Assembly: GCA_039720395.1 (NCBI GenBank)
Contig: CM077831.1
Coordinates: 1,523,001 to 1,587,000 of the forward strand
Direction: 5' to 3'
DNA from: Liquidambar formosana
Taxonomy: Eukaryota; Streptophyta; Magnoliopsida; Saxifragales; Altingiaceae
Length of the DNA: 64,000 nt
The position numbers were made by a program, and so were the translations under genes. Positions within the stretch are counted from its first letter, which is position 1; each line of letters starts with the position of its first letter. The notes below the pieces were generated by a model, which saw nothing but the letters and a program-made list of their open reading frames with translations, ran no database searches and was not told the DNA's origin. Below are positions 40,848 through 54,098 of this stretch, in pieces.

Positions 40848-43800
40848 TGTGGACCCCAAAAAAGGTTAAGGTCCACAAGCAGGGTTTAAAAGTCGCCAGT
40901 CTGTGGACCCAGGAAAAGAGGGCCCACGAATGGGTTTGGAAAAAGAAAGGAGTCGCCACCTTATTTTTTAAAGGAAACAAGGAAAACCCTAAAAAAACAG
41001 TTTTGTTTTAGGAAAACAAAAGATTGACTCCATGTTTAAAATGGTAAGGCAAAAAGTCTTTTGGAAACCAGAGAGTTCGGGGATTCGGAGGCTAAGTTAC
41101 GATATGGGAAGGTTCTAGGCAAAGCCTATAGGCACCCATATCGCCCTAAACGGTCTCTTAATTTAATTGGGCTAAATCAAAGTCTTAATCACACATAAAT
41201 CAACAATTATCATCACAAGACAGCATGCATATCATTCATTCATTCATCCATATAATCAAGTAAATCAAAGAAAAACAGAAAAAAGAAAGAGGGAGAGGAG
41301 AAAACCTAGGATACTTAGTATCCTAGGGCGGACTTGAACCTCACAAGGAGCGTCTACGTACCATGTATGGAAATACATGGATCAAAGTCCACGTAGTTCG
41401 AAAGGGAATAGGGTTATAACCTAATCAAGGCCTATGGTAAACCCTAAGTTTCCTTTCAAGTAAAACATAGTAAGTTTCCAAAATAAATGATTCTTCAAAA
41501 GATTTTTGGTAAATATAGAATTTGATAAAAAGATGGAAACCTTGATTCAAAAGGTATTTGTTATTGAAAGGAAACTATAGGAGTTACCATACCCCTCTAT
41601 TAGGAAACAACCCTAGGGGGGGAGAAAAGGAAAGTTTCAAGGAAAAGGAAAGAAGGGTGAATTGGGGCACCCTCACACCCTACTTACCTTAAGCAAAGCA
41701 ACCTGTCAAAATAACCACCCTATTGCATAGGGTAATTTGCAAGATTTCATCTCACAATAGCCAAAATAACCACCCCACATTGGTGGGGTAGTTGCACCTG
41801 TTGTACCTGTCAAAGCACCTGCAATTTCCATGCAAAACATACCAAAAATACCAACCAACCAAGCTAGGTTCCAATCAAGCAATTATCATGCCCAAACATG
41901 GGCTAACATATGCTCAAAATATCATATCAAGGACAAATAACAGATCTGGACAGAATTGAAATAAGGCTTAAAATCAACCACAAGTCATGCAACAACATGA
42001 ATCATAAGCTAACTAAAACCCTAATTCAACCCTACATGCAATGACATGCAAAAAACCCTAAAATCAACTATATGAATGCTAGAAATATCATAGTTACCTA
42101 ATATGGAACACATATGCAGCAACTATGAAGAAAAAACAGAGAAAATCCCTAACTAATCATGCTATATGCAATTTTCCTAATATAAGGATGAATGAAACCC
42201 TAGAATCACACTAGTGCATAAAATTCCATGAAATAACCCTAAATCATGCAAAACAGAATATGAACAGCATTCTAACCATGCATATTAATCAATGGAATGA
42301 TCCACACATGATAAAGACATAGACTTTCACATGAAGTAAAGCTATTCTAAGCATAAACTCAATTTCAGCACTAACAAAACCCTAGAATCCCAAACATGCA
42401 GTAAATCACATGGAATAGCATCCTAGCATACTAAACAACCCACGAATATGATCCTAGCCATGCATACTAGCTAATTGAAATAGCAAAACACAATAAAATC
42501 ACAAGCTTTAATATGCAAAAGAGTTATTTCATGCAGAAAACCAATTTCAGCCCCTAGGAAACCCTAAAGTCCCAAACATGCAGTAAATCACATGGAATAG
42601 CATCCTAGCACACTAAATAGCCCATGAATATGATCCTAGACATGCATACTAGCTAATTGAAGCAGCAAAACACAATAAAAACACAAACTTTATGAAATAA
42701 TGACTATTCCATGTAAAACCCTAGAAAAGACTCTAAAAAACCCTAAAAAACACAAAGACTCATAAAACCACATAGAATGACATTATATCATGCAAAACCA
42801 GCCATAGACAATATCCTAATCATGCATTCTAAGCATTAGAAGCATCAACACATGATAAAACAATAAGCTTTAAACATGAAATAATGCAAAGCTATGTAAA
42901 AAAAAACCCTAGTTTGAAATGAAAGAGAGAAAGGGGGAGGGGTATACCTATGGCTGCTGTAGAGAGTCCTCCTCCTCTTGTGTGCTGCTGGAAGCAACCT
43001 CCTTCAAGCCTTCAAGCAATGCTCTAGCCCTCCTTCAAGCCTTTCCTCACACTCTCTCACTCAAAATTTAGGTTAAACTACCCTAAGGATGGCTGCCATA
43101 GCCTCCAATATGCCTCTCACTTCAGAAATTGCCTCCCCTATTGCTGAAGTATAAGGGGGTATTTATAGGGATTGAGGGGAAACCCTCAATGGTTGGGATT
43201 AAAACCCTAGGGATTGATCCAAGGGCTCTTAGAGGTTACCTTGGGGCTCAAGTAGGTCAAATAGGGCTGAAATTAGGGTTAAATGGCGGCTGGAGGCGAG
43301 CAAATCCGAGGAAATAGGGAGGGAGCCGCGTCAAAGCTCAAAAAAGGAAAGTGGCTCGGGTGACCACCTGGGGCTGGGCGGCTAGCCGCCTGGCCTTGGG
43401 CGGCTGACCACCTGGGCTGGGCGGTTAGCCGCCAGGCCCCAGATGGTCACCCGAGCGCGCCATCAGCAATTGCCTTATTTGAGCCCTTTTAGCTTCCAAA
43501 TGTGTTTCGAGGGTCAAACGGAGTCCGATTTTGACGAAACGAAAGCCAAAACGACCGTGCTTCGATGAGGAATGTAATTTAAGACATTTTAGGGCAAAAA
43601 TCCCTAGCCATGGCTGCATGGTTGGGTTTTACAAAGGTGGCTAACCGCTATGCACCACCGTCGCTAAGCTTAGGTATGCACATATGGTCGCACTGAATGC
43701 TTTCCAATTCAAAATTCAACCTTCCAAAACATCTTTGGGAATGAAATTAAGACTAATTAAAGTCAAATGGGTGGGAATTGAGTGAAAATCATGAGCCAAT

Positions 43801-44164
43801 TTGAGCCAACCCGAAGTGGGTCTCTTAACCAACTTGAACCGTATTGAGCCATTTTAATCCCGAACCATCAATTCATCAAATTGAACCCATAAATACCTCA
43901 AATGCATTCTCATGACCTCCAATTGACAACTTGGAGATCATTTCAAGGTTAAATAGAAAGTTCGTGACCTAAAAGACGGTTATGCCCCTCAAGTCACAAA
44001 AGTTCTTATTAACCCTCAAGATCAACTCCAAATTGAACCAAAATTCATATCCAATGTCCTTGTGATTCTAGAAAACTAATGCAAGTAACTAGACTCAAAA
44101 ACAAAACAATAACCTACATGAAATGGTGAGCCCTAGTAAGGTGGTGCAAAAATGGGGTGTGACA
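40848..44164 (-). repeat. Element 3 3' LTR (3317 bp)
   Basis: TATA box 43167-43160, GC module 43355-43455, U5 palindrome 41305-41327. Extra LTR end with fossil primer site at 40848-40901. Confidence 0.92.
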
Positions 44165-44299
44165 GAAGCCCCTCATTGGTGCAGCAAGTTTCACTTGCGA
44201 ACCAATGATAAAAGAACATCCCATTTTTGCTTGGGAGAGTAATTGCATCAAATTCAAAATCGAGAACTCCATCATCCTATGGAATTCATCACATATCTT

Positions 44300-45640
44300 A
44301 AGCAACTAGAAGTCAACGTCTGGGTAAAGGTCAATACCTAGGACAAGTAGAGGTAACTCTAAGTGAAGGTCAACACCTAGGATGAGTACAAGTCAATACT
44401 CGAAGAGAATCAGTATTGGGAGTGAAGGTCAACACTCAGGGTGAGTAATAGTCAATACTCGAAAGGAGTAGGGATAAATATGAGTGGAGGTCAACACTCG
44501 GAGTGAATACTAGTCATACTCAAAGGGAATAGGAATCAGTATTTGAAGTGAAGGTCAACACTCGGGGTGAGTACTAGTCAATACTCGAGACAAAAATGCT
44601 TTAATGATTAGAATGAGTATGGGTCAATACATAAGGTGAGTATGGGTCAATACTCAAGATGAATATGCGACAATATTCAGGGTAAGTATGGGTCAATACT
44701 TAGGATGAGTATATATCAGTACTCGGAATGAGTATAGGTCAATACTCAGGAGAGCCAATAAGACATCGTATGGGTAAGAGTCATTACTCAAACGAGAACC
44801 CATGATGGATAGAAGTCAATATCCATACTGAAAATCTAAAAAGAAATCCCATGAATAGAAGTCAATACTTAAACACACACAAGCAAGGGTCAATGCTTGC
44901 TATGAGTAAAGATCAATACTCACAAAGAAAAGCTTACGAGCAAGGGTCATTGCTTGAAATGAGTAGGATTCAATACTCACAAAGAAAGTCATACGAGCAA
45001 GGGTCAATGCTCAAGATAAAATGTATATAAGCAATGGTCAATGCTTGAAATGAGTAGGATTCAATACTCACAGAGAAAATCACTCGAGCAAAGGTCAATG
45101 CTCAAGATAAAATGTATATAAGCAAAGGTCAATGCTTGAAATGAGTAGGATTCAATACTCACAGAGAAAATCATTCGAGCAAGGGTCAATGCTCAAGATA
45201 AAATGTATATAAGCAAAGGTCAATGCTTGAAATGAGTAGGATTCAATACTCACAGAGAAAATTATTCGAGCAAAGGTCATTGCTCAAGATAAAATGTATA
45301 TAAGCAAAGGTCAATGCTTGAAATGAGTAGGAATCAATACTCACAGAGAAAATTATTCGAGCAAGGGTCATTGCTCAAGATAAAATGTATATAAGTAGAG
45401 GTCAATGTTTGAAATGGGTAGGATTCAATACTCATAGAGAAAATTATTCGAGCAAGGGTCAATGCTCAAGATAAAATGTATACAAGCAAAGGTCAATGCT
45501 TGAAACGAGTAGGATTCAATACTCACAGAGAAAATTATTCGAGCAAGGGTCATTGCTCAAGATAAAATGTATATAAGTAGAGGTCAATGTTTGAAATGAG
45601 TAGGATTCAATACTCACAGAGAAAACTATATGAACAAAGG
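44300..45640. repeat. Hairpin/tandem array with 91-bp unit (Element 3)
   Basis: Same organisation as 28130-29650 but fewer 91-bp units. Loops ending GTCAA (TTGAC on the minus strand) recur, with stems GAGTG/CACTC, GAGTA/TACTC, GAGCA/TGCTC and AAGCA/TGCTT. Confidence 0.85.
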
Positions 45641-45784
45641 TCACTATTGGTGATGAGTAGGGGTCAATACTCAAAGAATGCCGAGAGATTGCATAGGTAG
45701 AAGTCAATACCTAAAACAATAACATATGAATAGAGGAGGCATGATGAAGGGGTTTGGAATCAATACGAACAAGGGTCAATGCTC

Positions 45785-46115
45785 GAGAGGAGAGTATTGG
45801 TGAATATTTAGGGATGAGTAGAGATGAATACTAGGAGTGAGTACATATGAATACCCAAGGACGAGTACATGTGAATACTCGGAGTGAGTAGAGGTGAATA
45901 CTCGGGGATGAGTAGAGGTGAATACTCGGGGATGAGTAGAGGTGAATACTCGGAGTGAGTACATGTGAATACTCGAGGATGAGTAGGGGTGAATACTCAA
46001 GGTGAGTATTGGTGAATACTCGGGGTGAGTATATGTGAATACTCGGGGTGAGTACTGGTGAATACTCAGGGTGAGTATATGTGAATACTCGGGGTGAGTA
46101 CATGTGAATACTCGA
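45785..46115. repeat. Short-period tandem array (Element 3)
   Basis: GAGTA...TACTC units of about 23 bp as at 29785-30155, with copy-number and order differences. Confidence 0.85.
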
Positions 46116-47381
46116 GAGAGCCTACGAAGACACTAGTTAAGTGGGGAGTCACTATTCATAAGACAGGAATGGTATAGAGACTAAGCCAACACCATATGGA
46201 GAGAAACTATCAACCACACAACCAAAAACGAAAGCTAGTCAAATATGATCATGGGAAAATGAACCTCCAAAACTCAAGGAAACACTACATATTACTAATG
46301 CACACATCAATTAATCAATCAACTCAAGTAAAATTGATCCATACAGATTTATTAGCACAAATTCAAAGCCATGCACAAAAAGATTTACTGGAAGTGGTTT
46401 TGCAAACCTATCATTCTTTTTCCTTAAAGACCTCTTTATATACTTAGCATAATCATGGAATTTTCAAAAGCATTTTTCTTTGTTTATAAAATGGTGGTCG
46501 AGCCTTCTTAGGAAACAATGTAATTTTAGGAGGATCGGATCAAACCCATGAATTCTTTTTCAAGGTATAAGAATGGAGTGGAATTACCTCTTCTTCTCTT
46601 CTTCTTTCTTCGCTTCTCTTTTTTCAAAACCCTAACTTTTGCCTAGATTGCCCTTACGGGTTTTCAACCTAGCGGGTTGCCCTAATTTTTGCCTAGGCCG
46701 CCCTTTCGGGTTTTCAACCTAGCAGGCTCTTCTTCTTTACCTTTTTTTCTTTTTTCCATTCTTTCCTTTCTCACTAGCACAAAGAAATTCAACTCATGAA
46801 GCCCCAGCCCATTCTCTTCATCAATTCATTTAACAAGACAAACTAGCCCCAGCATTCATTCAAATTCTTCTTTAACAAGCATAATCAGCCCTTGGGTTTA
46901 TAACACATTCACGTTCTTCAATTGAGCAAAATAAATCAGCCCCAATCTCACGAAATCACATGCCTACAGTTAAGGCAAATTGTTTCATAGTGGTTATTGC
47001 TACTTCTTTTCCATCATTAAATCCATGACAAGAGTCTAAGTCGAAAGGTAAGAAGATATAGAATTTAATGGAACCCACAAATGAATCATTATGACTGAAT
47101 ACTTTCAACGGACGAGGTCTATGACCACTAGAAACACACAAGACTCAAGAGAGGCGAAGGAAGAAAGTGGAGGGACATCCAAAGGACTCAAACCAAACAA
47201 GAACAAGAAGAATAATCAAATTAACTTTCTCGGTGGCATGTAGTATTTTAGCTCACTAATTTAATGAATAAGACTGTTTCTTCTTAACTTAGTCACAAAG
47301 AATTGCCTTCAATGGTTGGTTGTATGTAAAGCCTCTTTCTTTCTTCCTCTTTTTTTTGTTTTTTTTTTTTTTCAATGAATT
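46116..47381 (-). other. Element 3 spacer
   Basis: Non-coding, as 30156-31424 in Element 2, including two CCTAGG-box copies near 46625-46730. Confidence 0.5.
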
Positions 47382-47590
47382 GGACCGCACCCAAAGTAAC
47401 TTTATGGGCTACCTACGTATCTCCACTTTGATCTTCAAAAGACATTAACCGAACTAACATTTCTTTTTTGGTAGAGAATCAGGTCTTCGTAGTTCAAGGC
47501 ATTCTATTTTCTTTTTTCATCATTTTTTTTTTTTTTAAAAAGCCCTAACTTTTGCCTAGGTCGCCTTTTCAGGTTTTCAACCTAGCGGGC
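47382..47590 (-). repeat. Conserved pyrimidine-tract block (Element 3)
   Basis: GGACCGCACCCAAAG, TACGTATCT, GAATCAGG and the CCTAGG/CCTAGC box in the same order as in the other elements. Confidence 0.65.
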
Positions 47591-48386
47591 CTAGGCTCTA
47601 CACATAACCACATAGGGACCACCCTCATTTGGCTTGAACTTTTCCCGCGCGGGTCACGAACATAGGTAGTAGTCTTCTTTGAACACAAGGCCTTCTTTTG
47701 ATCAATTTTCCTTCTAAATGCTTTTGGATGTATGTTAATCCCTTCCCTTTCTTTTTGTACTTTTTTTCTTTTTTGTGCTCTTTTCTTTCTTTTTTCTTTT
47801 TTTTTTTTTGTCACAATTTTTTTTTTTTTTTTTGAGGGAGAGGGAAATAAACATCTCCAAAAGCTTACCATGCTAATTGATTTCTTCTTTTGATCTCTGA
47901 ATTGCTTCTTGCAAGGGTTTCAAGATCTTCTCAAGTTGCTTGGCTTAGGTCTTCATGTAGTGTAGTGGGCGGGTGGCCCCTATGTTTACCATTTTGGACT
48001 TCTCATTGTTTCCAAGTTAATCAATTGCAGCTCATTCATCATTCATTATGTTTGCTCTTTTAGTGGGAAGAGCTTTTGAGCTTCTTAGGAAATATTTTAA
48101 TGCCACTTTGATTGTCAATTGATTGAGGACAAGAGAAATGGAGAGACAATGGAATTATTGAAATCAAACTTTTTATTGAAGGAATGAAGGAGAACACATT
48201 GACAATGACTAGGACTCAAAAGACTCAAAACTTCAAAGGACATTTGACTTGAAAGACGAAAACAATCAAATAACTAGAAAACAAAGAAATAAACCCTAAG
48301 TCTTCTGTAGGACAAACAACCTAAACTCTTTATCACAAACAGTCATGACAAAATTGGTGCGACAGTAAGCACTAAATGGATTGCCT
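47591..48386 (-). other. Element 3 region downstream of gag
   Basis: T-rich tract at about 47760-47833 and otherwise unremarkable sequence; no credible gene. Confidence 0.45.
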
Positions 48387-49673
48387 TTAGAGTGAATGAT
48401 TGGGTGCCTTAGGTGGAGAGACAATTCCCTTGTCAAAGAGGTCTTGGATTTCATGTTTCAACCTTGGGCATCGATCAGTGCTATGCCCCTTGCCTTGGTG
48501 GAAGTCACAATACTCATTCTCTTTAAAGCGACGAGGTAATGGGTTAGGCAACGGTGCTGGGTCAAGGGGTTGAAGCAAACCTTTCACCTTCAACTTCTCA
48601 AAAACATCGCTTAATGGTATGTAGAGTTCGGTAAATTGGCGGGACTGTTGGGGAGATATGGCATTAACATGCCTATGTGTCTTTCCATTACTTCCAATTC
48701 GGGAGTTCCCTAATGTCTCATCTTCCTCAATTGTACTGTCACCAATGGCATCTTCTACTTGAGTTCCAGCCCCAATCAAGGCCTTAAAGTTTAGAAAATA
48801 GCTTGCAAATAGATGCTTATGGTAGATAGGGAGGAGGTTCTTAACTACCATCTGAATCTGCTCTTCTTCATTGGGTCGGTTCACCATTTGAGAAGCCTTT
48901 CGTCTCCACCTTGTAATGAATCCAGAGAAGGTTTCATTAGCCCCTTGTTTTGTAGTCTCCAAGTCTCTTCGAGTAACATCCACCTCCGTATTGTACTTGT
49001 AGTGCTCCGAGAATTCATTACATATGTCCTCCCAAGTCCGAGTCCTATTCTCATCCAATGATAAAAACCATTTCAAAGCGGAAGTGGCCAAGGTTTCATG
49101 GAACATTTGAGCCAAAAGCTCGTCAGTGGCCCCTCGAGGGTGCATAGCTCGCACATACATCTTCAAATGAGTCTTAGGACAACCCGTTCCATCAAACTTT
49201 TCTAATTCGGGCATCTTAAATTGTAGTGGAATACGAGCTTGAGGAAACAAAGATAGGGTACGTACATCTACCATGTCATCCGTCCTACGGATTCCTTTTA
49301 TAGCTCTCTCTAATGCTTCTACCTTGCTAGCCAACACAGAGTCTGTATCAGAGGTCTTCCCCTTACTTCCTCCTTCTAGGTTAAAAATTTCAGGTGGTTC
49401 ACTCCCTTTAGGTTTAGTACTTCCTCCTTCATTGGTCTTAGTGCCTTCTCCAGACTGAGTCCCATCTTCGGTGTTATTCCCCGGGGTACGACCATTATTC
49501 TGTTCAGGTTCCGATATCTTATGTTGGATATCTTGGGCCATTTTCAATGCTCTCTCAGATACATCAGTGGTGTAATCAAGCTTGGTCATGATGGCTTTCA
49601 AACAAGCCTCAAGGTCAAAGTTCCTTTCACTAGTCCCTTTGTTAGCCATCTCGGGTTCAAAATTTGAGTCCAA
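48387..49673 (-). CDS. gag: Element 3 Gag (428 aa)
   Basis: Same length as the Element 2 Gag and nearly identical to it, with scattered substitutions (for example Lys-Ile to Glu-Ile near residue 93, and a Pro to Leu in YFPNFKAL). Gag domain and first zinc knuckle (YCDFHQGKGHSTDRC) are intact; no second knuckle or protease. The frame is open, so the protein could be made from the 5' LTR promoter. Confidence 0.92.
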   Translation of the reverse strand: MDSNFEPEMANKGTSERNFDLEACLKAIMTKLDYTTDVSERALKMAQDIQHKISEPEQNNGRTPGNNTEDGTQSGEGTKTNEGGSTKPKGSEPPEIFNLEGGSKGKTSDTDSVLASKVEALERAIKGIRRTDDMVDVRTLSLFPQARIPLQFKMPELEKFDGTGCPKTHLKMYVRAMHPRGATDELLAQMFHETLATSALKWFLSLDENRTRTWEDICNEFSEHYKYNTEVDVTRRDLETTKQGANETFSGFITRWRRKASQMVNRPNEEEQIQMVVKNLLPIYHKHLFASYFLNFKALIGAGTQVEDAIGDSTIEEDETLGNSRIGSNGKTHRHVNAISPQQSRQFTELYIPLSDVFEKLKVKGLLQPLDPAPLPNPLPRRFKENEYCDFHQGKGHSTDRCPRLKHEIQDLFDKGIVSPPKAPNHSL

Positions 49674-50754
49674 CCATAATAAGTTGTCACGGGTTTAATC
49701 CAACCCCCCTTCAAGAACAAAATCCCCTTTTTAGGCTATGACCAAAACATTTTAACAATATTTCCATGACTGTGCTAAATTGATAAATGTGATCTTATAA
49801 AGCATGCCCTTAAGTAGACATCTCATCTCCAAGGGTACCATGAAGTGTAAGGTGACGTACTAAGGGCATTAAGGTGAGTCACTTAGTCTTAGGTTCTAAC
49901 CATTAACAATCACAAAACCATCAAGAGTCACTTTTCCCCAAGTGTAAGCAAACTATGAGCTAGGTTTAAACAGTATATCTCCTTAGTTAGACACCTCATC
50001 CTCAAAGATGTCCTTAAGATGGAAGGTGAGGTGACATACTAAAGACATAAAGATGAATAAGCCCCTACTTCTTAACCCTTAATCAAATACTTCACTCCAA
50101 ACAAGCCCCTATTGGTTCATTTAAAAGCCCATGATTAAATGGTCTTAGCTCATATACCTTTAATTAGTCCATCCTTCCTTTTGGGAGCCCCTTGGGTGAA
50201 GGGTGGATGTACTTACTAAGGGTACGTAGGTGAGACCATATATCAAGTGTCAATCACTACACATGGTTAAAATAAACCTAAGCCTAGAACACAACTTATG
50301 AGCATAGCAACACAACACAAGCACGGCATGATATCATTACAATCAAGTGTGGGTGCATAAAGGTGAGACCATAGTGTCCTACAAGTCTGTCTATATGGAC
50401 TAATGATAAGGGTAGGCTGGGTCCTTCACTTGCTTGAGCAATCTTTATACCTAACCACATGTGGCATCAGGAACGCCGCGTGGGTCCAGCAGTACGTGAT
50501 TAACTCATTTAATATACCCAAGGGTACTTGGCAAGAGAGGTTGAGAGCTTTCGCCCCAACTCATGGAATCAGGAAAACCAAGGTTGAGGCTAGGCCCGTC
50601 AGTGGCAAGGGACATCGATCCTAACATGCAAGAGTTTGCGCACACAATGCAATAAATGAAAGCACACAATCAAGCGGATGCAATGTGATTGATTTTAATT
50701 AAACAAAAGAAATTAACTTAGCCCAATCAAATTGTATAGAGTCTAGCCCACAAA
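49674..50754 (-). other. Element 3 leader
   Basis: As in Element 2. The conserved block 50405-50625 has lost 12 bp between two AAGGG copies (AAGGGCAAGCCC absent). Confidence 0.6.
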
Positions 50755-50772
50755 TCCCCAGTGGAGTCGCCA
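50755..50772 (-). other. Primer binding site of Element 3
   Basis: One change from the Element 1 and 2 sites (plus strand CAGTGG for CAGCGG). Confidence 0.85.
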
Positions 50773-50775
50773 ATC

Positions 50776-53700
50776 TGTGGACCCCAAAAAAGGTTAAGGC
50801 CCACAAGGAGGGTTTAAAAGTCGCCAGTCTGTGGACCCAGGAAAAGAGGGCCCACGAATGGGTTTGGAAAAAGAAAGGAGTCGCCACCTTATTTTTTAAA
50901 GGAAACAAGGAAAACCCTAAAAAAACAGTTTTGTTTTAGGAAAACAAAAGATTGACTCCATGTTTAAAATGGTAAGGCAAAAAGTCTTTTGGAAACCAGA
51001 GAGTTCGGGGATTCGGAGGCTAAGTTACGATATGGGAAGGTTCTAGGCAAAGCCTATAGGCACCCATATCGCCCTTAACGGTCTCTTAATTTAATTGGGC
51101 TAAATCAAAGTCTTAATCACACATAAATCAACAATTATCATCACAAGACAGCATGCATATCATTCATTCATTCATCCATATAATCAAGTAAATCAAAGAA
51201 AAACAGAAAAAAGAAAGAGGGAGAGGAGAAAACCTAGGATACTTAGTATCCTAGGGCGGACTTGAACCTCACAAGGAGCGCCTACGTACCATGTATGGAA
51301 ATACATGGATCAAAGTCCACGTAGTTCGAAAGGGAATAGGGTTATAACCTAATCAAGGCCTATGGTAAACCCTAAGTTTCCTTTCAAGTAAAACATAGTA
51401 AGTTTCCAAAATAAATGATTCTTCAAAAGATTTTTGGTAAATATAGAATTTGATAAAAAAGATGGAAACCTTGATTCAAAAGGTATTTGTTATTGAAAGG
51501 AAACTATAGGAGTTACCATACCCCTCTATTAGGAAACAACCCTAGGGGGGGAGAAAAGGAAAGTTTCAAGGAAAATGAAAGAAGGGTGAATTGGGGCACC
51601 CTCACACCCTACTTACCTTAAGCAAAGCAACCTGTCAAAATAACCACCCTATTGCATAGGGTAATTTGCAAGATTTCATCTCACAATAGCCAAAATAACC
51701 ACCCCACATTGGTGGGGTAGTTGCACCTGTTGTACCTGTCAAAGCACCTGCAATTTCCATGCAAAACATACCAAAAATACCAACCAACCAAGCTAGGTTC
51801 CAATCAAGCAATTATCATGCCCAAACATGGGCTAACATATGCTCAAAATATCATATCAAGGACAAATAACAGATCTGGACAGAATTGAAATAAGGCTTAA
51901 AATCAACCACAAGTCATGCAACAACATGAATCATAAGCTAACTAAAACCCTAATTCAACCCTACATGCAATGACATGCAAAAAACCCTAAAATCAACTAT
52001 ATGAATGCTAGAAATATCATAGTTACCTAATATGGAACACATATGCAGCAACTATGAAGAAAAAACAGAGAAAATCCCTAACTAATCATGCTATATGCAA
52101 TTTTCCTAATATAAGGATGAATGAAACCCTAGAATCACACTAGTGCATAAAATTCCATGAAATAACCCTAAATCATGCAAAACAGAATATGAACAGCATT
52201 CTAACCATGCATATTAATCAATGGAATGATCCACACATGATAAAGACATAGACTTTCACATGAAGTAAAGCTATTCTAAGCATAAACTCAATTTCAGCAC
52301 TAACAAAACCCTAGAATCCCAAACATGCAGTAAATCACATGGAATAGCATCCTAGCATACTAAACAACCCACGAATATGATCCTAGCCATGCATACTAGC
52401 TAATTGAAATAGCAAAACACAATAAAATCACAAGCTTTAATATGCAAAAGAGTTATTTCATGCAGAAAACCAATTTCAGCCCCTAGGAAACCCTAAAGTC
52501 CCAAACATGCAGTAAATCACATGGAATAGCATCCTAGCACACTAAATAGCCCATGAATATGATCCTAGACATGCATACTAGCTAATTGAAGCAGCAAAAC
52601 ACAATAAAAACACAAACTTTATGAAATAATGACTATTCCATGTAAAACCCTAGAAAAGACTCTAAAAAACCCTAAAAAACACAAAGACTCATAAAACCAC
52701 ATAGAATGACATTATATCATGCAAAACCAGCCATAGACAATATCCTAATCATGCATTCTAAGCATTAGAAGCATCAACACATGATAAAACAATAAGCTTT
52801 AAACATGAAATAATGCAAAGCTATGTAAAAAAAAACCCTAGTTTGAAATGAAAGAGAGAAAGGGGGAGGGGTATACCTATGGCTGCTGTAGAGAGTCCTC
52901 CTCCTCTTGTGTGCTGCTGGAAGCAACCTCCTTCAAGCCTTCAAGCAATGCTCTAGCCCTCCTTCAAGCCTTTCCTCACACTCTCTCACTCAAAATTTAG
53001 GTTAAACTACCCTAAGGATGGCTGCCATAGCCTCCAATATGCCTCTCACTTCAGAAATTGCCTCCCCTATTGCTGAAGTATAAGGGGGTATTTATAGGGA
53101 TTGAGGGGAAACCCTCAATGGTTGGGATTAAAACCCTAGGGATTGATCCAAGGGCTCTTAGAGGTTACCTTGGGGCTCAAGTAGGTCAAATAGGGCTGAA
53201 ATTAGGGTTAAATGGCGGCTGGAGGCGAGCAAATCCGAGGAAATAGGGAGGGAGCCGCGTCAAAGCTCAAAAAAGGAAAGTGGCTCGGGTGACCACCTGG
53301 GGCTGGGCGGCTAGCCGCCTGGCCTTGGGCGGCTGACCACCTGGGCTGGGCGGTTAGCCGCCAGGCCCCAGATGGTCACCCGAGCGCGCCATCAGCAATT
53401 GCCTTATTTGAGCCCTTTCAGCTTCCAAATGTGTTTCGAGGGTCAAACGGAGTCCGATTTTGACGAAACGAAAGCCAAAACGACCGTGCTTCGATGAGGA
53501 ATGTAATTTAAGACATTTTAGGGCAAAAATCCCTAGCCATGGCTGCATGGTTGGGTTTTACAAAGGTGGCTAACCGCTATGCACCACCGTCGCTAAGCTT
53601 AGGTATGCACATATGGTCGCACTGAATGCTTTCCAATTCAAAATTCAACCTTCCAAAACATCTTTGGGAATGAAATTAAGACTAATTAAAGTCAAATGGG

Positions 53701-54093
53701 TGGGAATTGAGTGAAAATCATGAGCCAATTTGAGCCAACCCGAAGTGGGTCTCTTAACCAACTTGAATCGTATTGAGCCATTTTAATCCCGAACCATCAA
53801 TTCATCAAATTGAACCCATAAATACCTCAAATGCATTCTCATGACCTCCAATTGACAACTTGGAGATCATTTCAAGGTTAAATAGAAAGTTCGTGACCTA
53901 AAAGACGGTTATGCCCCTCAAGTCACAAAAGTTCTTATTAACCCTCAAGATCAACTCCAAATTGAACCAAAATTCATATCCAATGTCCTTGTGATTCTAG
54001 AAAACTAATGCAAGTAACTAGACTCAAAAACAAAACAATAACCTACATGAAATGGTGAGCCCTAGTAAGGTGGTGCAAAAATGGGGTGTGACA
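50776..54093 (-). repeat. Element 3 5' LTR (3318 bp)
   Basis: TATA box 53096-53089, GC module 53284-53384, U5 palindrome 51233-51255, extra LTR end 50776-50829. Confidence 0.92.
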
Positions 54094-54098
54094 CTCAT
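54094..54098. repeat. Target site duplication of Element 3, right copy
   Basis: CTCAT, matching CTCGT at 40843-40847 with one difference. Confidence 0.8.

Larger units (their letters stand above)
40848..54093 (-). mobile_element. Element 3: second TR-GAG-like element, inside PMD1 of Element 4
   Basis: 13246 bp with LTRs 54093-50776 (5') and 44164-40848 (3'), a gag and the same hairpin arrays as Element 2. No pol. The LTRs differ at only about ten positions by eye. It belongs to the same family as Element 2, but its LTRs are about 350 bp longer, mainly through extra repeats in the AT-rich part. Confidence 0.9.
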
